Part shown: positions 53,239-64,000 of the stretch, in pieces
Layout of the letters: the number at the start of each line of letters is the position of its first letter
How positions within the stretch are numbered: the first letter of the stretch is position 1
Assembly (NCBI RefSeq): GCF_007002745.1
Contig: NZ_SGNY01000009.1
Location: 186,001 to 250,000 of the forward strand
Direction of reading: 5' to 3'
Origin: Martinezella rhizogenes
GTDB lineage: Bacteria > Pseudomonadota > Alphaproteobacteria > Rhizobiales > Rhizobiaceae
Length of the DNA: 64,000 bases
The notes under the pieces: model-generated
Told to the model about the DNA's origin: nothing
The model's input: only the letters and a program-made list of their open reading frames with translations
Database searches by the model: none
Translations under genes and position numbers: made by a program

Positions 53239-54942
53239 ATGGTAACGATCACACGGCAGAACTACGCCGATCTCTACGGTCCGACCAAGGGCGACAGGCT
53301 TCGGCTGGCGGACACGGAACTCGTCATCGAGATCGAGGAAGATCACACCATATACGGCGAGGAGGTGACGTTTGGTGGAGGCAAGGTGATCCGCGACGGC
53401 ATGGGTCAGAGCCAGCGGCCGGCGGCCGAGGTTGCCGATGTCGTCATCACCAATGTCATCATCATTGATCACTGGGGCATCATCAAAGCGGATGTCGGCA
53501 TCAAGAATGGCCGAATTTCCGGCATCGGCAAATCAGGCAACCCCGATATCCAGCCGGGAATATCGATTATTGTCGGTGGCGCCACCGACGTCATCGCCGG
53601 CGAAGGGCGCATCCTCACCGCAGGCGGCGTCGACACCCATATCCACTTCATCGCACCACAACAGGCCGAAGAGGCGCTCGCGAGCGGCACGACGACGCTT
53701 GTTGGCGGAGGTGCGGGACCGACGGTCGGTACGCTCGCGACAACTGTTACCGCCGGCCCCTGGGCAATTCACCGGATGCTTGAGGCAGCGGAAGCGCTGC
53801 CCATCAATGTCGGCCTGCTTGGAAAGGGCAACATAAGTAAACCCGATCCGCTGCGGGAGCAGATTCGCGCCGGCGTTGTCGGTCTCAAGCTGCATGAAGA
53901 CTGGGGAACGACACCGGCTGCCATCGACAATTGCCTGACGGTTGCCGACGAGATGGACATTCAGGTCGCGCTCCACAGTGACACGCTCAACGAGAGCGGC
54001 TTCGTTCGGGATACCCTGGCGGCGATGAAGGGGCGTACCATCCACAGTTTCCACACCGAAGGCGCTGGCGGCGGGCATGCGCCTGACATCATTACCGCAG
54101 CCGGTGAAGAAAACGTCCTTCCGTCGTCTACAAATCCTACCAGGCCATTTACGATTAACACCATCGACGAACATCTCGATATGCTGATGGTCTGCCACCA
54201 CCTCAGCCCGCAGATCCCGGAAGATGTTGCCTTTGCCGAGTCGCGTATCCGGCGCGAGACAATTGCGGCGGAAGACATTCTCCACGACCTTGGCGTCTTT
54301 TCGATGATGTCTTCGGATTCGCAGGCGATGGGCCGCATCGGCGAGACAACGCTTCGTTGCTGGCAGACCGCGCACAAGATGAAGGTCCAGCGTGGTCCAC
54401 TGGCGGAAGACAACGAGCGGAACGACAACTTTCGCGTCAAACGCTATATCGCCAAATATACGATCAATCCGGCTCTGACGCACGGCTTTGCTCATGAGAT
54501 CGGGTCCGTTCAAGTGGGAAAACGAGCAGACCTCGCTCTCTGGAAACCGGCATTTTTCGGCATCAAGCCGCAGCTGGTGATGATCGGTGGAATGATCGCC
54601 ATGGCCCCGATGGGTGACCCGAATGCGTCGATTTCCACACCGCAGCCAGTGCATTACCGCCCGATGTACGGCGTACTCGGCCGCGCCCTCGGTTCGACAG
54701 GCGTCACATTCGTCTCGCAGGCGGCGCTTGATGACGGCATCGGTGAGAAACTGAAACTGAACAAGCAGCTCGTCGCTGTCAGCGGTACCAGGACGGTGCG
54801 CAAGAAGGACATGATCCACAACAGCCGCACACCAAAGCTCGAGGTCGATCCGCAAAACTACAAGGTGCGCGTCGACGGAGAGCTGATCACATGCGAACCG
54901 GCCGACGTGCTGCCGATGTCGCAGCGGTATTTCCTCTTCTAG
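53239..54942 (+). CDS. ureC: Urease alpha (catalytic) subunit
   Basis: A 567-residue UreC, exactly the length of the Klebsiella aerogenes subunit, with all active-site residues at the same numbers: nickel ligands His134 and His136 (VDTHIHF), Lys217 (GLKLHEDWG, carbamylated), His246, His272 and Asp360 (MMSSDSQ), plus the flap His320 (VCHHLSP). It hydrolyses urea to ammonia and carbamate in the cytoplasm. The start is 9 bp after ureB, with a GGAGG site. Confidence 0.97.
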   Translation: MVTITRQNYADLYGPTKGDRLRLADTELVIEIEEDHTIYGEEVTFGGGKVIRDGMGQSQRPAAEVADVVITNVIIIDHWGIIKADVGIKNGRISGIGKSGNPDIQPGISIIVGGATDVIAGEGRILTAGGVDTHIHFIAPQQAEEALASGTTTLVGGGAGPTVGTLATTVTAGPWAIHRMLEAAEALPINVGLLGKGNISKPDPLREQIRAGVVGLKLHEDWGTTPAAIDNCLTVADEMDIQVALHSDTLNESGFVRDTLAAMKGRTIHSFHTEGAGGGHAPDIITAAGEENVLPSSTNPTRPFTINTIDEHLDMLMVCHHLSPQIPEDVAFAESRIRRETIAAEDILHDLGVFSMMSSDSQAMGRIGETTLRCWQTAHKMKVQRGPLAEDNERNDNFRVKRYIAKYTINPALTHGFAHEIGSVQVGKRADLALWKPAFFGIKPQLVMIGGMIAMAPMGDPNASISTPQPVHYRPMYGVLGRALGSTGVTFVSQAALDDGIGEKLKLNKQLVAVSGTRTVRKKDMIHNSRTPKLEVDPQNYKVRVDGELITCEPADVLPMSQRYFLF

Positions 54943-55028
54943 AAAGCGGGAATACCGGGCGTTTATGCGTCCGGTATTCCAAACAACAGGGCAGAAGCCT
55001 CCAGCCTGCGCGACAGGAGCACGTATTC

Positions 55029-56060
55029 ATGAAGCTGAACCATTTTCCGGATCACCCCCTGTTTTCTTTCGTGGACTGGTCGTTGCGGGGCATCGGGCAG
55101 GTCGTCTTTCAGAACAACCCGCTGTCAGGCCTCGTCATCCTGGCCGCACTTGTCTGGAATTCATGGATTTACGCCGTCATCTGTATTCTCGGGGTCATCT
55201 CGAGCACGTTGACGGCGGTGATCCTCAGGGCTGACAGAGGAATGCTGCGTGACGGCCTTTACGGGTTCAATGGCGCGCTGGTCGGCCTGGCGCTCGTTGC
55301 CTTCACCAGCGAGGATTTTCGGGCCGGCTCCATCCCGTCCATCGCGATGGTTGTCTACATCATCTGTGCTGCCGCCTTCACCACAATGACGCTTGCCAGC
55401 ATTGGTGCATTGCTCGCGCCTCATAAGGTGGCGCCGCTGACGATGCCGTTCGTCCTTGTCGGATGGCTCTTTCTCTTCGCTGTTCTGAAATTCGATGCCA
55501 TTGATGCCGGCCCCATGGCCAAACCCATCTCGCCCGAGCAGTTTTCCGACACGGTGCCTTATGTCCTTTCAACCTGGTACGAAGGGATCGGCACATCGAT
55601 CGGCCAGATCTTTTTCCAGGACAACTGGATTTCCGGATATCTCATCCTGATTGCCATTGGCCTGAACTCCCGCATTTGCGCCGCGATGGGCTTGCTTGGA
55701 GCGATTGTCGGCACGCTGGTGGCTGCCCTGTATGGAGGACCGGAGGGGGCGGTGCGTGACGGCCTTTTTGGCTACAACTCGGCCCTGACTGCCATGGCGC
55801 TCGGCGGCGTTTTTCTGGTATTCACCTGGCGCAGCCTCCTCTACGCCATTTTTGGCGCTGTCATAGCAAGCTGGCTCTGGGCCTCGGTTGCCATCTTCCT
55901 GACGCCGATCGGCATGCCGGTCCTGACGTCAACCTTTGTTCTCGTAACCTGGCTTATGCTGCTGGGTCAGGGTGCATTCAAGGCACTCGTGCCAGTCCCA
56001 CCCGCCGAATCCACCACACCGGAAGATAATCGCGCGCGCTATCTCGGACACCAGGGTTGA
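55029..56060 (+). CDS. Urea transporter, UT/Yut family
   Basis: A 343-residue membrane protein with two homologous halves, as in SLC14-type urea transporters. The repeated signatures are RGIGQVVFQNNPLSGLVIL and IGTSIGQIFFQDNWISGYLIL, with GLYGFNGALVGLAL and GLFGYNSALTAMALG following each half. I use ATG 55029, with CAGGAG upstream. Placement right after ureC supports urea uptake for the urease. A terminator follows at once. Confidence 0.93.
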   Translation: MKLNHFPDHPLFSFVDWSLRGIGQVVFQNNPLSGLVILAALVWNSWIYAVICILGVISSTLTAVILRADRGMLRDGLYGFNGALVGLALVAFTSEDFRAGSIPSIAMVVYIICAAAFTTMTLASIGALLAPHKVAPLTMPFVLVGWLFLFAVLKFDAIDAGPMAKPISPEQFSDTVPYVLSTWYEGIGTSIGQIFFQDNWISGYLILIAIGLNSRICAAMGLLGAIVGTLVAALYGGPEGAVRDGLFGYNSALTAMALGGVFLVFTWRSLLYAIFGAVIASWLWASVAIFLTPIGMPVLTSTFVLVTWLMLLGQGAFKALVPVPPAESTTPEDNRARYLGHQG

Positions 56061-56065
56061 TCTTC

Positions 56066-56097
56066 AAAACGACGTCCACAGGATGCCTGTCGTTTTT
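56066..56097 (+). terminator. Terminator of the urease locus
   Basis: AAAACG pairs with CGTTTT, and ACAGG with CCTGT around an ATG loop, with a small bulge between; TTTTT follows. It closes the urease/urea-transporter unit. Confidence 0.7.
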
Positions 56098-56249
56098 GTC
56101 GACGTGGCTGTTCTGATTTTTCGGCGGCCTGCCGAAGAACAGGATTTGTGCCGCAGTGCTTTCCACCGACCATCATGCTCCTCGGACAAGACACAAAACA
56201 GCGCCACAGGGCGCCGTTGTTGTCTGGCTGAAGCCTCGGAACCTCCCGG

Positions 56250-59200
56250 CTATTCGCCGGCTACCTCGGTAACAGGATCCGGTTTGACCCCGAAGAGCCG
56301 TTCCTTCAGCCTTTCCCGACCGGTCTGGACAACCAGGTAGAGTACGGGAATGACGACAAGCCCGAGCAGGGTACCCAGCAGCAGGCCGCCGAGCACCGTG
56401 GAGCCGATTGCCTGGCGACTGCCCGCACCGGCACCGGTTGCAATGACCAGCGGAACAACGCCAAGAATGGAGGCGAGTGCCGTCATCAGGACAGGTCTGA
56501 AGCGCTGGGATGTGCCCTCGGACGCCGCCTCAAAAATGCTCATGCCCTCTTCACGGCGTTCCTTGGCGAATTCCACGATCAGGATCGCATTTTTTGCCGC
56601 AAGCCCGATCAGCAGCAGCAGGCCGATCTGGGCGTAGATGTTGAGATCGATGCCACCGACGACGAGGGCGCCGAGAGCGCCGACCACTGCGACCGCAACT
56701 GACAACATCACGGCAACCGGGACACTCCAGCTTTCATATTGCGCGACGAGGAAAAGATAGGTGAAGACGATGCCCATGATGAGGATAATGACCGTCTCGT
56801 TCCCCGATTGCTGCTCCTGAAGCGCCAGACCCGTCCACTCGAACCCGAAACCGGCAGGCAGTGCCTCGTTTGCCAGTCCACCCATGATCGTCAGGGCTTG
56901 CCCGGTGCTGGTGCCTGCTGCTGCCTGGCCGTTGATCGAGGCTGATGAGAACAGATTATAACGATTGACCGAGCTCGGCCCGTAGACCGTCGAGATGGAA
57001 AGCATGCTCTGGAGCGGAACAAGTTCTCCCGACTGACTGCGAACCCTCAGACGCTGGATGTCATCGATACGTTGGCGATAGGCTGCCTCGTCCTGCAGCC
57101 GGACCTGATACACACGCGAGAAAATGTTGAAATCGTCAACATATGTTGACCCCAGATGAGCCTGCAACGTTGCGAAAATCGCGGCGGGCGAAACACCATA
57201 GAGCTCGGCCCGCTTCCGGTCGATATCGAGATAAAGCTGCGGCACCTCAGCGGAGAAGGTACTGAAAACGCCGGCAAGTCCCGGTGTCCCGTTCGCCTGC
57301 ATAATGAGATTTCGCATGACCTCGGCCAGTTCCTGCTGGCTCTGGCCCGCCTGGGCCTGCAGGCGGAAGTCAAAGCCGCCTGTCGTGCCGAGACCGGGAA
57401 TTGCCGGGGGATTGAAGGGCACGATTGAAGCCGTGGAAATGGCCGCGAGCTGTGGGCGGAGCCGGTTGATCAACGCAAATGCGCTCTGGTCGGATCCACG
57501 TTCACTCCATGGCTTCAGTGCGGAAATGATCATTCCGCTGTTTGAACCGCCACCACCAACCATGCTGACACCGGCAATACCGATCGTGTTGGCAATCCCC
57601 GGCGTTTGCTGCAGCAGCGCACTTACCTGCGTGATTGTCTGCTGGGTGCGCTCGAGGGATGCAGCATTGGGAAGCTGCACGTTCATGAACAGATATCCCT
57701 GGTCCTCGGCAGGAACAAAACCGGTCGGAAGCATGCGGTAAAAACCAAAAATGCCGAACAGGACTGCGGCAAACAGCACGCCTGCGAGCACAAAACGTCG
57801 CGCGAACAGCGAAAACATTTTCAGATAAAACCGACGCGAGGAGTCCAGGCCATTGTTCAACTTGCCGAACAGTCCGGTCTTGTGTTCCCGGCCGGGCCTG
57901 AGAATGAGCACGCAAAGAGCCGGGCTCAATGTCAGCGCATTGATTGTTGAAAAAAGGACCGTCACGAGGATCGTCACGGCGAACTGGCGGTAGAGTTCCC
58001 CCGTGATCCCCGCCAGAAATGCGACCGGAACGAAAAGCGCAGCGAGAACGAGCGTGGTCGCAACGATCGGACCAGTGACCTGCTCCATGGTCGCAAGCGT
58101 TGCCGCACGAATGTCTATCGCCCGTTCGGTCATAAGTCGCTGGACGTTTTCAACGACGATGATGGCGTCGTCCACGACGAGACTGATTGCCAGAATGACT
58201 GCGAAAAGCGTGATCGTGTTGGCAGAATAACCAAGAACGTAAAGGACGGCGAACCCGCCGATCAGCGAAACCGGGATCGTCAGCGTCGGGATCAGCGTTG
58301 CACGCCAATCCTGGAGGAAGGCGAACACGACGGCTACCACGAGGACGAAGGTAATCGCGAGCGTTACGAAGATTTCGCGGATGGTTTCCCGCACAAAGGA
58401 CGTCGTGTCGAATACCATCGTATAGGCAACGTCATCGGGGAACTGTGTGGATAGCCTCTCGAGTTCGCCGAGCACTGCATTCGATACCGCAAGTGCATTG
58501 GCATCCGATGACTGATAGACGACGACGGTCGCGCTTGGATGACCATTGAGGGTCGAGGCCGTATCATATGACTGGGCGCCAAGTTCCACGCGAGCGACGT
58601 CGCGGAGCCGGACAACGCCGCCATCACGGTTGCTGCGAACGATGATATCGCCGAATTCCGCCTCGTTGGCGAGGCGTCCCCGTGCCATGACGGTAAGCTG
58701 CATCTGCTGTCCGGACATTGCCGGTGGCGAGCCGATCTGGCCAGCGGATGCCTGGGCATTCTGCGCTCGGATCGCAGCGGTGAGATCCGCAGCGGTGATA
58801 CCGAGTGCCTCCATTCGGTCAGGCATCATCCATATACGCATGCTGTAGGTCGGGCCGAAGACACTCGCTTCGCCGACCCCCGGGAGGCGGGCAAGGGCGT
58901 CACGAATGTTTACCGTCGCATAGTTGCTGATGAAGACTTCGCTTTGCGTTCCCTTCGGTGAATAGATCGCCAAACCGAGCAGCATGCTTGACGAGCGACT
59001 CCGAACCGTCACGCCGGCCTGTGTGACGGCAGCGGGTAGGCGGGGCGTTGCCAGTGCAAGGCGGTTCTGGACATTGACCTGGGCAATAGCCGGATCGGTG
59101 CCGGCCTCGAAGGTCACAGTAAGAGAATAGGTGCCGTTATCGGTGCTCGACGAAGACATGTACATCATGCCCTCGACCCCGTTGACCTGCTCTTCGATCG

Positions 59201-59396
59201 GAGCGCCAACGCTGTCCGTCATCACGGTCGCACTGGCGCCGGGATAGCTGGCGGTCACCTGGACTTCAGGTGGTGTGATCTGCGGAAACTGGGCCACCGG
59301 GATCTGAAGAAGCGCTACGGTGCCAGCGATGAGCATCACGACTGCGATGACCATCGCGAAACGTGGGCGGCCAATGAATGGGGCGGAAATGTTCAT
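56250..59396 (-). CDS. RND efflux pump, inner-membrane subunit (HAE1/AcrB type)
   Basis: A 1048-residue pump with the AcrB layout: a membrane helix at the N-terminus ([18 protein letters not shown]), two large periplasmic loops and 12 helices in all. The proton-relay pair Asp-Asp is in [18 protein letters not shown] (TM4), and GEVTGP-like porter sequence is seen in [21 protein letters not shown]. It overlaps the fusion-protein gene by 4 bp. No TolC-like gene is nearby, so a shared outer-membrane channel is needed. Substrate: hydrophobic drugs or bile-like compounds, from family knowledge. Confidence 0.95.
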   Translation of the reverse strand: MNISAPFIGRPRFAMVIAVVMLIAGTVALLQIPVAQFPQITPPEVQVTASYPGASATVMTDSVGAPIEEQVNGVEGMMYMSSSSTDNGTYSLTVTFEAGTDPAIAQVNVQNRLALATPRLPAAVTQAGVTVRSRSSSMLLGLAIYSPKGTQSEVFISNYATVNIRDALARLPGVGEASVFGPTYSMRIWMMPDRMEALGITAADLTAAIRAQNAQASAGQIGSPPAMSGQQMQLTVMARGRLANEAEFGDIIVRSNRDGGVVRLRDVARVELGAQSYDTASTLNGHPSATVVVYQSSDANALAVSNAVLGELERLSTQFPDDVAYTMVFDTTSFVRETIREIFVTLAITFVLVVAVVFAFLQDWRATLIPTLTIPVSLIGGFAVLYVLGYSANTITLFAVILAISLVVDDAIIVVENVQRLMTERAIDIRAATLATMEQVTGPIVATTLVLAALFVPVAFLAGITGELYRQFAVTILVTVLFSTINALTLSPALCVLILRPGREHKTGLFGKLNNGLDSSRRFYLKMFSLFARRFVLAGVLFAAVLFGIFGFYRMLPTGFVPAEDQGYLFMNVQLPNAASLERTQQTITQVSALLQQTPGIANTIGIAGVSMVGGGGSNSGMIISALKPWSERGSDQSAFALINRLRPQLAAISTASIVPFNPPAIPGLGTTGGFDFRLQAQAGQSQQELAEVMRNLIMQANGTPGLAGVFSTFSAEVPQLYLDIDRKRAELYGVSPAAIFATLQAHLGSTYVDDFNIFSRVYQVRLQDEAAYRQRIDDIQRLRVRSQSGELVPLQSMLSISTVYGPSSVNRYNLFSSASINGQAAAGTSTGQALTIMGGLANEALPAGFGFEWTGLALQEQQSGNETVIILIMGIVFTYLFLVAQYESWSVPVAVMLSVAVAVVGALGALVVGGIDLNIYAQIGLLLLIGLAAKNAILIVEFAKERREEGMSIFEAASEGTSQRFRPVLMTALASILGVVPLVIATGAGAGSRQAIGSTVLGGLLLGTLLGLVVIPVLYLVVQTGRERLKERLFGVKPDPVTEVAGE

Positions 59397-60529
59397 TTTG
59401 GCACCACTGGCTGAGATGACGTCTTGTCTGCGATGATGTCGACAACGGACCCTTCAGTGACGTTCTGGAGACCTTCGATGATGACGTCTTCACCTCCCTC
59501 CAGACCACTCTCGACGATCCAGGCTCCGTTTCGTTGCTCGGACACGGTGATCCGGCGTTGAGTGGCCTTTTTATCCGCCGTCACCAACATGACGTAACGT
59601 CCTTCCCGGTCCTGCTGTACGGCGCCAAGCGGCACAGTCGGGCGCTCCAACCGTGTGTTTTCCGAGACGACCACCGTTACGAACTGACCGGGGATCAGCA
59701 GGAAATCGCTGTTGGGGAAAACGGAGCGGATCGGCAGCGTCCCTGTTCCCTCATCGACTTCGCTGCCGAGGAACGTGACCGGTACAGTCTGGGGATAGAT
59801 CTGGCCATTGGAGAGCCTCAGGCGCGTATGATAGCGAAGGGCAAGTTCATCCTTGCTCGCCCCGCCTGCCGCTTCGCGCAAATCCAGCAATGCACGATCG
59901 CTGACGGAAAAAACCACCCGGACGGGGTCAAGCTGAACGACACGCGCCAGCGCCGCTGATGACGGCGTCACGTAACTGCCGACGGAAAACGCAGCTGTTC
60001 CAATCCGTCCCTTCAGGGGCGAGATAATATGGCTGTAGCTGAGATTGAGCTCGGCTTGCTTCACGGCCGCTTCTGCCGACTGCGCACTTGCTGACGCAGT
60101 GTCACGTGCCGTTTCGCTCTGTTCCACGGTTGCGCGCGCGACGCTCTGGTTCAGGGATTGATTGCGCGCAAGCTGCCGTTCGGCATCGAGAAGGGTCGCA
60201 TTTGCGCGGGTAAGATTGGCTCGCGCATCGGAAAGCGCGATCTCAAGAGCCCGGCTGTCAATTCTGAAAAGTTCCTGGCCTTCTTCGACTTCGGCCCCCT
60301 CTTCGAATGACCTTGCATCAATGAAGCCATCTATCCTCGAGCGGATGTCGACGGCATTCAATGCCTCAATGCGTCCCACAAACTCGTATTCCGGAGAAAC
60401 ATCATCCACGGCGACCTTCATCGTTGCGACTTTGGGCGCGTCCTGCGCACGTGCCGGAACCGTCATGCCAACTGAGGCCGCGATCATGGAGGCGAGGAGA
60501 ACTTTAGAAAACCTGTCGGTAATTCCCAT
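59393..60529 (-). CDS. RND efflux membrane fusion protein (AcrA type)
   Basis: A 378-residue periplasmic adaptor with a signal sequence (ending VPARAQ). The lipoyl/coiled-coil arms are seen as [24 protein letters not shown], then an Ala/Gln/Glu-rich helical hairpin (about 95-165), then [17 protein letters not shown]. No lipobox Cys is apparent, so anchoring is by a signal anchor or none. It is the first gene of the pump operon; 245 bp upstream is an AraC regulator on the same strand. Confidence 0.93.
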   Translation of the reverse strand: MGITDRFSKVLLASMIAASVGMTVPARAQDAPKVATMKVAVDDVSPEYEFVGRIEALNAVDIRSRIDGFIDARSFEEGAEVEEGQELFRIDSRALEIALSDARANLTRANATLLDAERQLARNQSLNQSVARATVEQSETARDTASASAQSAEAAVKQAELNLSYSHIISPLKGRIGTAAFSVGSYVTPSSAALARVVQLDPVRVVFSVSDRALLDLREAAGGASKDELALRYHTRLRLSNGQIYPQTVPVTFLGSEVDEGTGTLPIRSVFPNSDFLLIPGQFVTVVVSENTRLERPTVPLGAVQQDREGRYVMLVTADKKATQRRITVSEQRNGAWIVESGLEGGEDVIIEGLQNVTEGSVVDIIADKTSSQPVVPK

Positions 60530-60774
60530 GCGTTACCCTCCGGAAAACATTAGTGGCCAGGGCAGATACGGCAAATGCGAGCGTGCTTGCCATCGCCCTG
60601 CCCCGAAGTCGGCAGCCAGAGCATATTTCTGTAAAGCGCGGGTCGGGAAGCGAAAAATCCTGTTAAAGTACGGATTTTGCAGCCATTTAGCTAAATAGGG
60701 ATACTGTGCACAAGACCGGGATAAACTGCACAAGACTGTTTGACCCGTGACCTTCGATTGCTTGCTGTAACCTC

Positions 60775-61839
60775 TCACACCGACGACCATTGATATTGTG
60801 GAACACGGCAGTTTGCCCACATAGCGTAAAGAGGCGGCCCTTCTTCTCCATAGGGTTCTGCGGACAGAAACGACGACCGTTTCGGGCGAAGCCGTCCTGC
60901 TTCGCGTGCCTCCTTGGGTGTGACACCAAACTCACGTCGAAACGTGCGACTGTAAGTCGACGGGTCTGTAAATCCCCACTCTTCGGCGATTACGGAGATG
61001 GACCGCCTGTCATTTTCATTGGTCAGAATGTCCCTGGTCCGTAAAAGACGCTGGCGGCGGATGTAGTTGGAAATACCGCCACTGGTCTCGAATATCCGAT
61101 AAAGCCTGGACCGTGAGACATTGAGGTCGCGGCACAATTTTTCGGGAGAAAGGTCGCGCATTGCCAGCTGTGTGGCGATAAGTTTTTTCGCGCGCATCAT
61201 GATCACGGCATTGATCGGTCCATCCGCTTCGAACACACGGTCGCGCGTCGGCGTGATGCAGGCCGACAGCAAAGAGGTTGTCGCGACGGCCATATGTTCG
61301 GCATCCCGCTCCACACGACCGGGGAGCGAATGATGCAGCAGCTGGATGTAGTCGATAATCAGCGCGGACATTTCTGGCCGGATAGCGAGATCATAGGGCT
61401 GCGAGAACGCAAAATCACGCGGCAGGATGAGAGCAATCGTTCCGTCATCTTCGCCTTCCGCCTCGTATGGCGAAGAAAGGCAATGCCAGTGGAATTGCCC
61501 ACTGTGGTTCAGCAGGCCGTCCGGCAACAGGGTCAGCGGAATACTTAACACCCAGTGGTCGAAGACCGGCACTTTCTTGTTACTCCATCTCCGCCGATAG
61601 CCGGTGCGGGGATATTCCAGTGACAGCAGCGCGAGGTTGCCCAGTTGCCATACCCTCTGGCGCACCGCAAATGCCTCGAACTTTTCCCGTAATAACGTGA
61701 CATCACCGAGATTTGAGTTCCAGGACCGATAGAGATCGAACTGTTCGGCAGGCGGCGCTTCGCGGGTATCGATGTCAATGATGCTGTTCAGGCGGGCCTG
61801 GCCATCGTTCTCTTCGGCAATATCAGCGTGCTGCTGCAT
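60775..61839 (-). CDS. AraC family transcriptional regulator
   Basis: A 354-residue regulator from ATG 61839; the frame is open to 61974. The C-terminal AraC domain has two helix-turn-helices: LCRDLNVSRSRLYRIFETSG and AEEWGFTDPSTYSRTFRREFG. The N-terminal part (FDLYRSWNSNLGDVTLLREKFE) fits the AraC-binding-like domain found in XylS/FeaR-type proteins. It lies directly upstream of the RND operon on the same strand and is a good candidate for its regulator. The gene at 62156 is a close paralog. Confidence 0.88.
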   Translation of the reverse strand: MQQHADIAEENDGQARLNSIIDIDTREAPPAEQFDLYRSWNSNLGDVTLLREKFEAFAVRQRVWQLGNLALLSLEYPRTGYRRRWSNKKVPVFDHWVLSIPLTLLPDGLLNHSGQFHWHCLSSPYEAEGEDDGTIALILPRDFAFSQPYDLAIRPEMSALIIDYIQLLHHSLPGRVERDAEHMAVATTSLLSACITPTRDRVFEADGPINAVIMMRAKKLIATQLAMRDLSPEKLCRDLNVSRSRLYRIFETSGGISNYIRRQRLLRTRDILTNENDRRSISVIAEEWGFTDPSTYSRTFRREFGVTPKEAREAGRLRPKRSSFLSAEPYGEEGPPLYAMWANCRVPQYQWSSV

Positions 61840-62155
61840 TAGGGGCACTCTACCGTTTGAGCGCGTAAGGCAGATCGCAACCGGGAGATATCCAGAAAGC
61901 CGCATGTTTTTTACGAGCCTGCCAGAAGCCCACCTCACCAGCAACAAAAGGCCGGACACAACTCTTGAGGACAACCGTTATATAAAAACTGAACTCAAGC
62001 AAAAGCTTAAGGGCTGGAATTGGATGGTCGAGGACAAACGTTATGGCCGACTTTATTCACATTAGTGAATTTGAATATATGCAGTTAATCCCAATTATGT
62101 GCAGGATGTCCCTTTCTCGTTCGGCGGTGCCCGAAGCATGCAAACTGCGATTTTT
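61840..62155. other. Intergenic stretch between AraC paralogs
   Basis: About 315 bp, AT-rich near 61960-62100, without a convincing gene. It should hold the promoter of the downstream AraC gene. No clear repeat or hairpin is visible. Confidence 0.5.
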
Positions 62156-63220
62156 TCACGCGCTGGCGTCCGACAAGCCAAGCGCATTGCTGATGAGCAA
62201 GGTGTTCAACGTGGCGGCGCCGGTATCCATGTGGTTGCAGCTAAAGGCCAGTGGATGGCGGATTCCCTGCCAACCAAGAGCTCTGACTTCTTTCGGTGAA
62301 AGTCCGAACTCGCGTTTGAACATACGGCTATAGCTGGATGGGTCCGTAAACCCGACATTCTCGGCAATTTGTGAAATGGAGTTCACGTTGGTCGTATCTG
62401 CGAGCGCGCGATATGTTTCCAACAGGCGTTTGCGGCGAATGTAGTTGGAGATTCCTCCAGCCGGCTCAAAAATCCGGTAAAGGCGTGAACGAGAGACGCC
62501 AACGCTTTTGCAAAGATGCTCGGGGCTCAGATCCGGATCCGCAATCTGGACGCCTATCGCGCGAATGGCGCGGGTCGTAACCACGGCGTCGATTGGCGCC
62601 TGTGCCTGAACGAGTTTTTCGTGCGATGGCAAAAGCACGGCTGCCAGCATGTGGGTGGTGGCTTCGGCGACCCTGGAGACACTGCTTTGTTTGAGGTGAA
62701 CAAGATTTTGATGGAGCAGGATGAGATAGTCGGCAAGAAATTCGACAGCATTTTCAGCGATCTCGGGATGGAGAGGCGCGTCAACCGCGCCGTAGGGAAA
62801 GAACAGTGCAATCAGCCGTCCTTTGCTCTCGAAGTCACCCGGCGCGGCAAGATTGGCCATGCGAAGCCGTCGCCGTGGTGATCCGTCCTTAGGGCCGGAT
62901 GCCTCACTGTTTCTGACTGTCACGACCCAATTGTCGACAGCTGGCTTTTTCTTGTGCTCCCAGCGAAGCAGATGGCCGGGGGAGGTATCGATTACGGCAA
63001 ACGCAATATCGGCGATCTGCCAGATTTTCTCGCTGGCTTCAAAGGTGGCGGTTTCTCCCTCCGCAAGGCCGACATCGATGATATCCGAATGCCAGTTCCG
63101 GAAAAACTCGAAGCGTTCAAGCGCGCTGACGCCGGCCGTGTCACATTCTACCGTGCTTCTCAGCGGATCATCCACAAATTCGGCGGATGACATCTGCCCA
63201 CATTCTACCCGTGCATTCAT
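62156..63220 (-). CDS. AraC family transcriptional regulator (paralog of the adjacent one)
   Basis: A 354-residue regulator from ATG 63220, with AAGGAGA upstream; the frame is open to 63268. The C-terminal helix-turn-helices (VGVSRSRLYRIFEPAGGISN and AENVGFTDPSSYSRMFKREFG) match those of the AraC gene at 60775 closely, and the N-terminal half (LERFEFFRNWHSDIIDVGLAE) is aligned too. Both genes have the same length, so this is a tandem duplication that has diverged. Control of the RND pump is possible but the direct neighbour is the other paralog. Confidence 0.88.
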   Translation of the reverse strand: MNARVECGQMSSAEFVDDPLRSTVECDTAGVSALERFEFFRNWHSDIIDVGLAEGETATFEASEKIWQIADIAFAVIDTSPGHLLRWEHKKKPAVDNWVVTVRNSEASGPKDGSPRRRLRMANLAAPGDFESKGRLIALFFPYGAVDAPLHPEIAENAVEFLADYLILLHQNLVHLKQSSVSRVAEATTHMLAAVLLPSHEKLVQAQAPIDAVVTTRAIRAIGVQIADPDLSPEHLCKSVGVSRSRLYRIFEPAGGISNYIRRKRLLETYRALADTTNVNSISQIAENVGFTDPSSYSRMFKREFGLSPKEVRALGWQGIRHPLAFSCNHMDTGAATLNTLLISNALGLSDASA

Positions 63221-63460
63221 GATATCTCTCCTTGAACCCAGAGTGAAAAAACATGAAGTAACCAGCATCGACGCTGCGCTGGTGCATCGTGATAGGAAGC
63301 CGATTTTTAACGAAGCACAATGTTGACCGTGTGCCGAAGGTTAAGCGCAAGTGAATGTTATTATTACAATTCAAGGTCTGTAAAGAAAAGATGCAAAAAC
63401 TTCCGCTTCGCGGCAAACGTGTTGCAAAGCAGCAAATATGGCAGCGGGACTACGCCTGTT

Positions 63461-64000
63461 TCATTCAAAGATCGATCCTAGTTCCTGCGACGCGGTGATG
63501 AATGACAGTCCGTGCCGGAACGATCCTCTTTCCAGGAAACCGATCGTCTCCATGACGACGATTGGATTGTAGGTCATGAAGGTGTGCGTTGCGTGCACGA
63601 CGAGATGATCTGCCGCGCCACTGAGCCGGGTGGATTCAACCGTCACCTTCCCATCGTTTGGGCCGGGTAAAATCGAGTTGAACAGCGGATTGATGGAAAG
63701 GTCACCGGCAATAATCCCGACCGGATAATCAGGTGATGGGAGAATACGCGAGATTGCACCCGCTCCGGTGCCGAGCTCCTGTCCGGCCGGACCGTTGATC
63801 CAGTCGAAAGGCGGAAAATCGCCGAACACATCGACGATCTCGGAGCCGTGGTTGGGCGGGGCAAGCATCACCACCCTGCCAAGAGATTCGAAGGCTGGCC
63901 TTTGTGCCAGCCAGTAACGAATGAGAATGCCGCCGAGTGAGTGTGTGACGAAATGCACGGGTTGTGCGCTGCAGCGTTCTACCGCGAGGCCTATGTAGCC
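63461..64000 (-). CDS. Alpha/beta hydrolase (lipase-like), truncated by window edge
   Basis: The frame is open to the right edge of the window, so the N-terminus is missing; about 179 residues are visible. The nucleophile elbow THSLGGIL carries the Ser (G/T-H-S-x-G), then [13 protein letters not shown], which is typical of extracellular or lipase-like alpha/beta hydrolases. Later His in [12 protein letters not shown] is the likely base. It is likely an esterase or lipase; no substrate can be named. The internal GTG at 63958 is not the native start. Confidence 0.8.
   Translation of the reverse strand, partial: GYIGLAVERCSAQPVHFVTHSLGGILIRYWLAQRPAFESLGRVVMLAPPNHGSEIVDVFGDFPPFDWINGPAGQELGTGAGAISRILPSPDYPVGIIAGDLSINPLFNSILPGPNDGKVTVESTRLSGAADHLVVHATHTFMTYNPIVVMETIGFLERGSFRHGLSFITASQELGSIFE

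Overview
This window reads as chromosomal DNA of a Rhizobiaceae member, most likely the Agrobacterium tumefaciens/fabrum complex. The strongest evidence is a 776-residue protein (7648-9978) with His311, Tyr365 and His531, the length and active-site residues I recall for the exolytic PL15 alginate lyase Atu3025 of A. tumefaciens C58. GC-rich codon use, frequent 4-base gene overlaps, GTG/TTG starts, and the mix of ABC transporters, LysR/GntR/Lrp regulators and ECF sigma factors agree with this. I see no rRNA, tRNA, CRISPR array, prophage or intact insertion sequence.

Layout. 1-2140: a TetR repressor and a divergent MFS exporter share three copies of one palindromic operator. 2169-15005: a co-directional block for alginate oligosaccharides. 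It holds a GntR regulator, an AlgS/AlgM1/AlgM2/AlgQ-type importer, the PL15 lyase and a likely DEH reductase. It continues with four genes that the textbook alginate route does not need: an SGNH hydrolase, a D-2-hydroxyacid dehydrogenase, a TIM-barrel isomerase and a glucarate-dehydratase-like enolase. 15068-17257: a LysR/MFS divergent pair. 17365-20540: an ECF sigma/anti-sigma operon divergent from a secreted Asp-rich subtilase, with a convergent small secreted Asp-rich protein. 20797-24879: a DASS anion transporter, glycerate kinase and MYG1-family hydrolase. 25040-35173: assorted genes, including a DUF2161 nuclease-like protein, a broken Lrp gene, an SbmA/BacA-type ABC exporter, a MarR/cupin/VOC unit with three operators, a GST, a fused dihydroxyacetone kinase and an HNH nuclease.

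35456-43568 looks like a sulfur and amino-acid scavenging block: gamma-glutamyltransferase, an LLM flavin monooxygenase, an SsuABC-type importer, and a Cys/Met-metabolism PLP enzyme divergent from an Lrp regulator. 43635-46682 is a large autotransporter. At 47041-47592 the 3' ends of a DJ-1/PfpI gene and a divergent LysR gene are fused by an apparent deletion. A gene-poor stretch follows, then a GntP permease.

49722-56060 is a urease locus in the order ureJ, ureF, a YqhA-like membrane gene, ureD, ureA, ureB, ureC, urea transporter. All UreC nickel ligands are present, but ureE and ureG are absent, so the accessory GTPase must come from elsewhere. 56250-63220 is an RND efflux pump (membrane fusion plus inner-membrane pump, no outer-membrane channel) preceded by two tandem paralogous AraC regulators. 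A truncated alpha/beta hydrolase runs off the right edge.

The best candidate for undescribed biology is the alginate block with its extra hydrolase and aldarate-type enzymes. Next are the urease locus without ureE/ureG and the ECF/Asp-rich protease/Asp-rich peptide locus.
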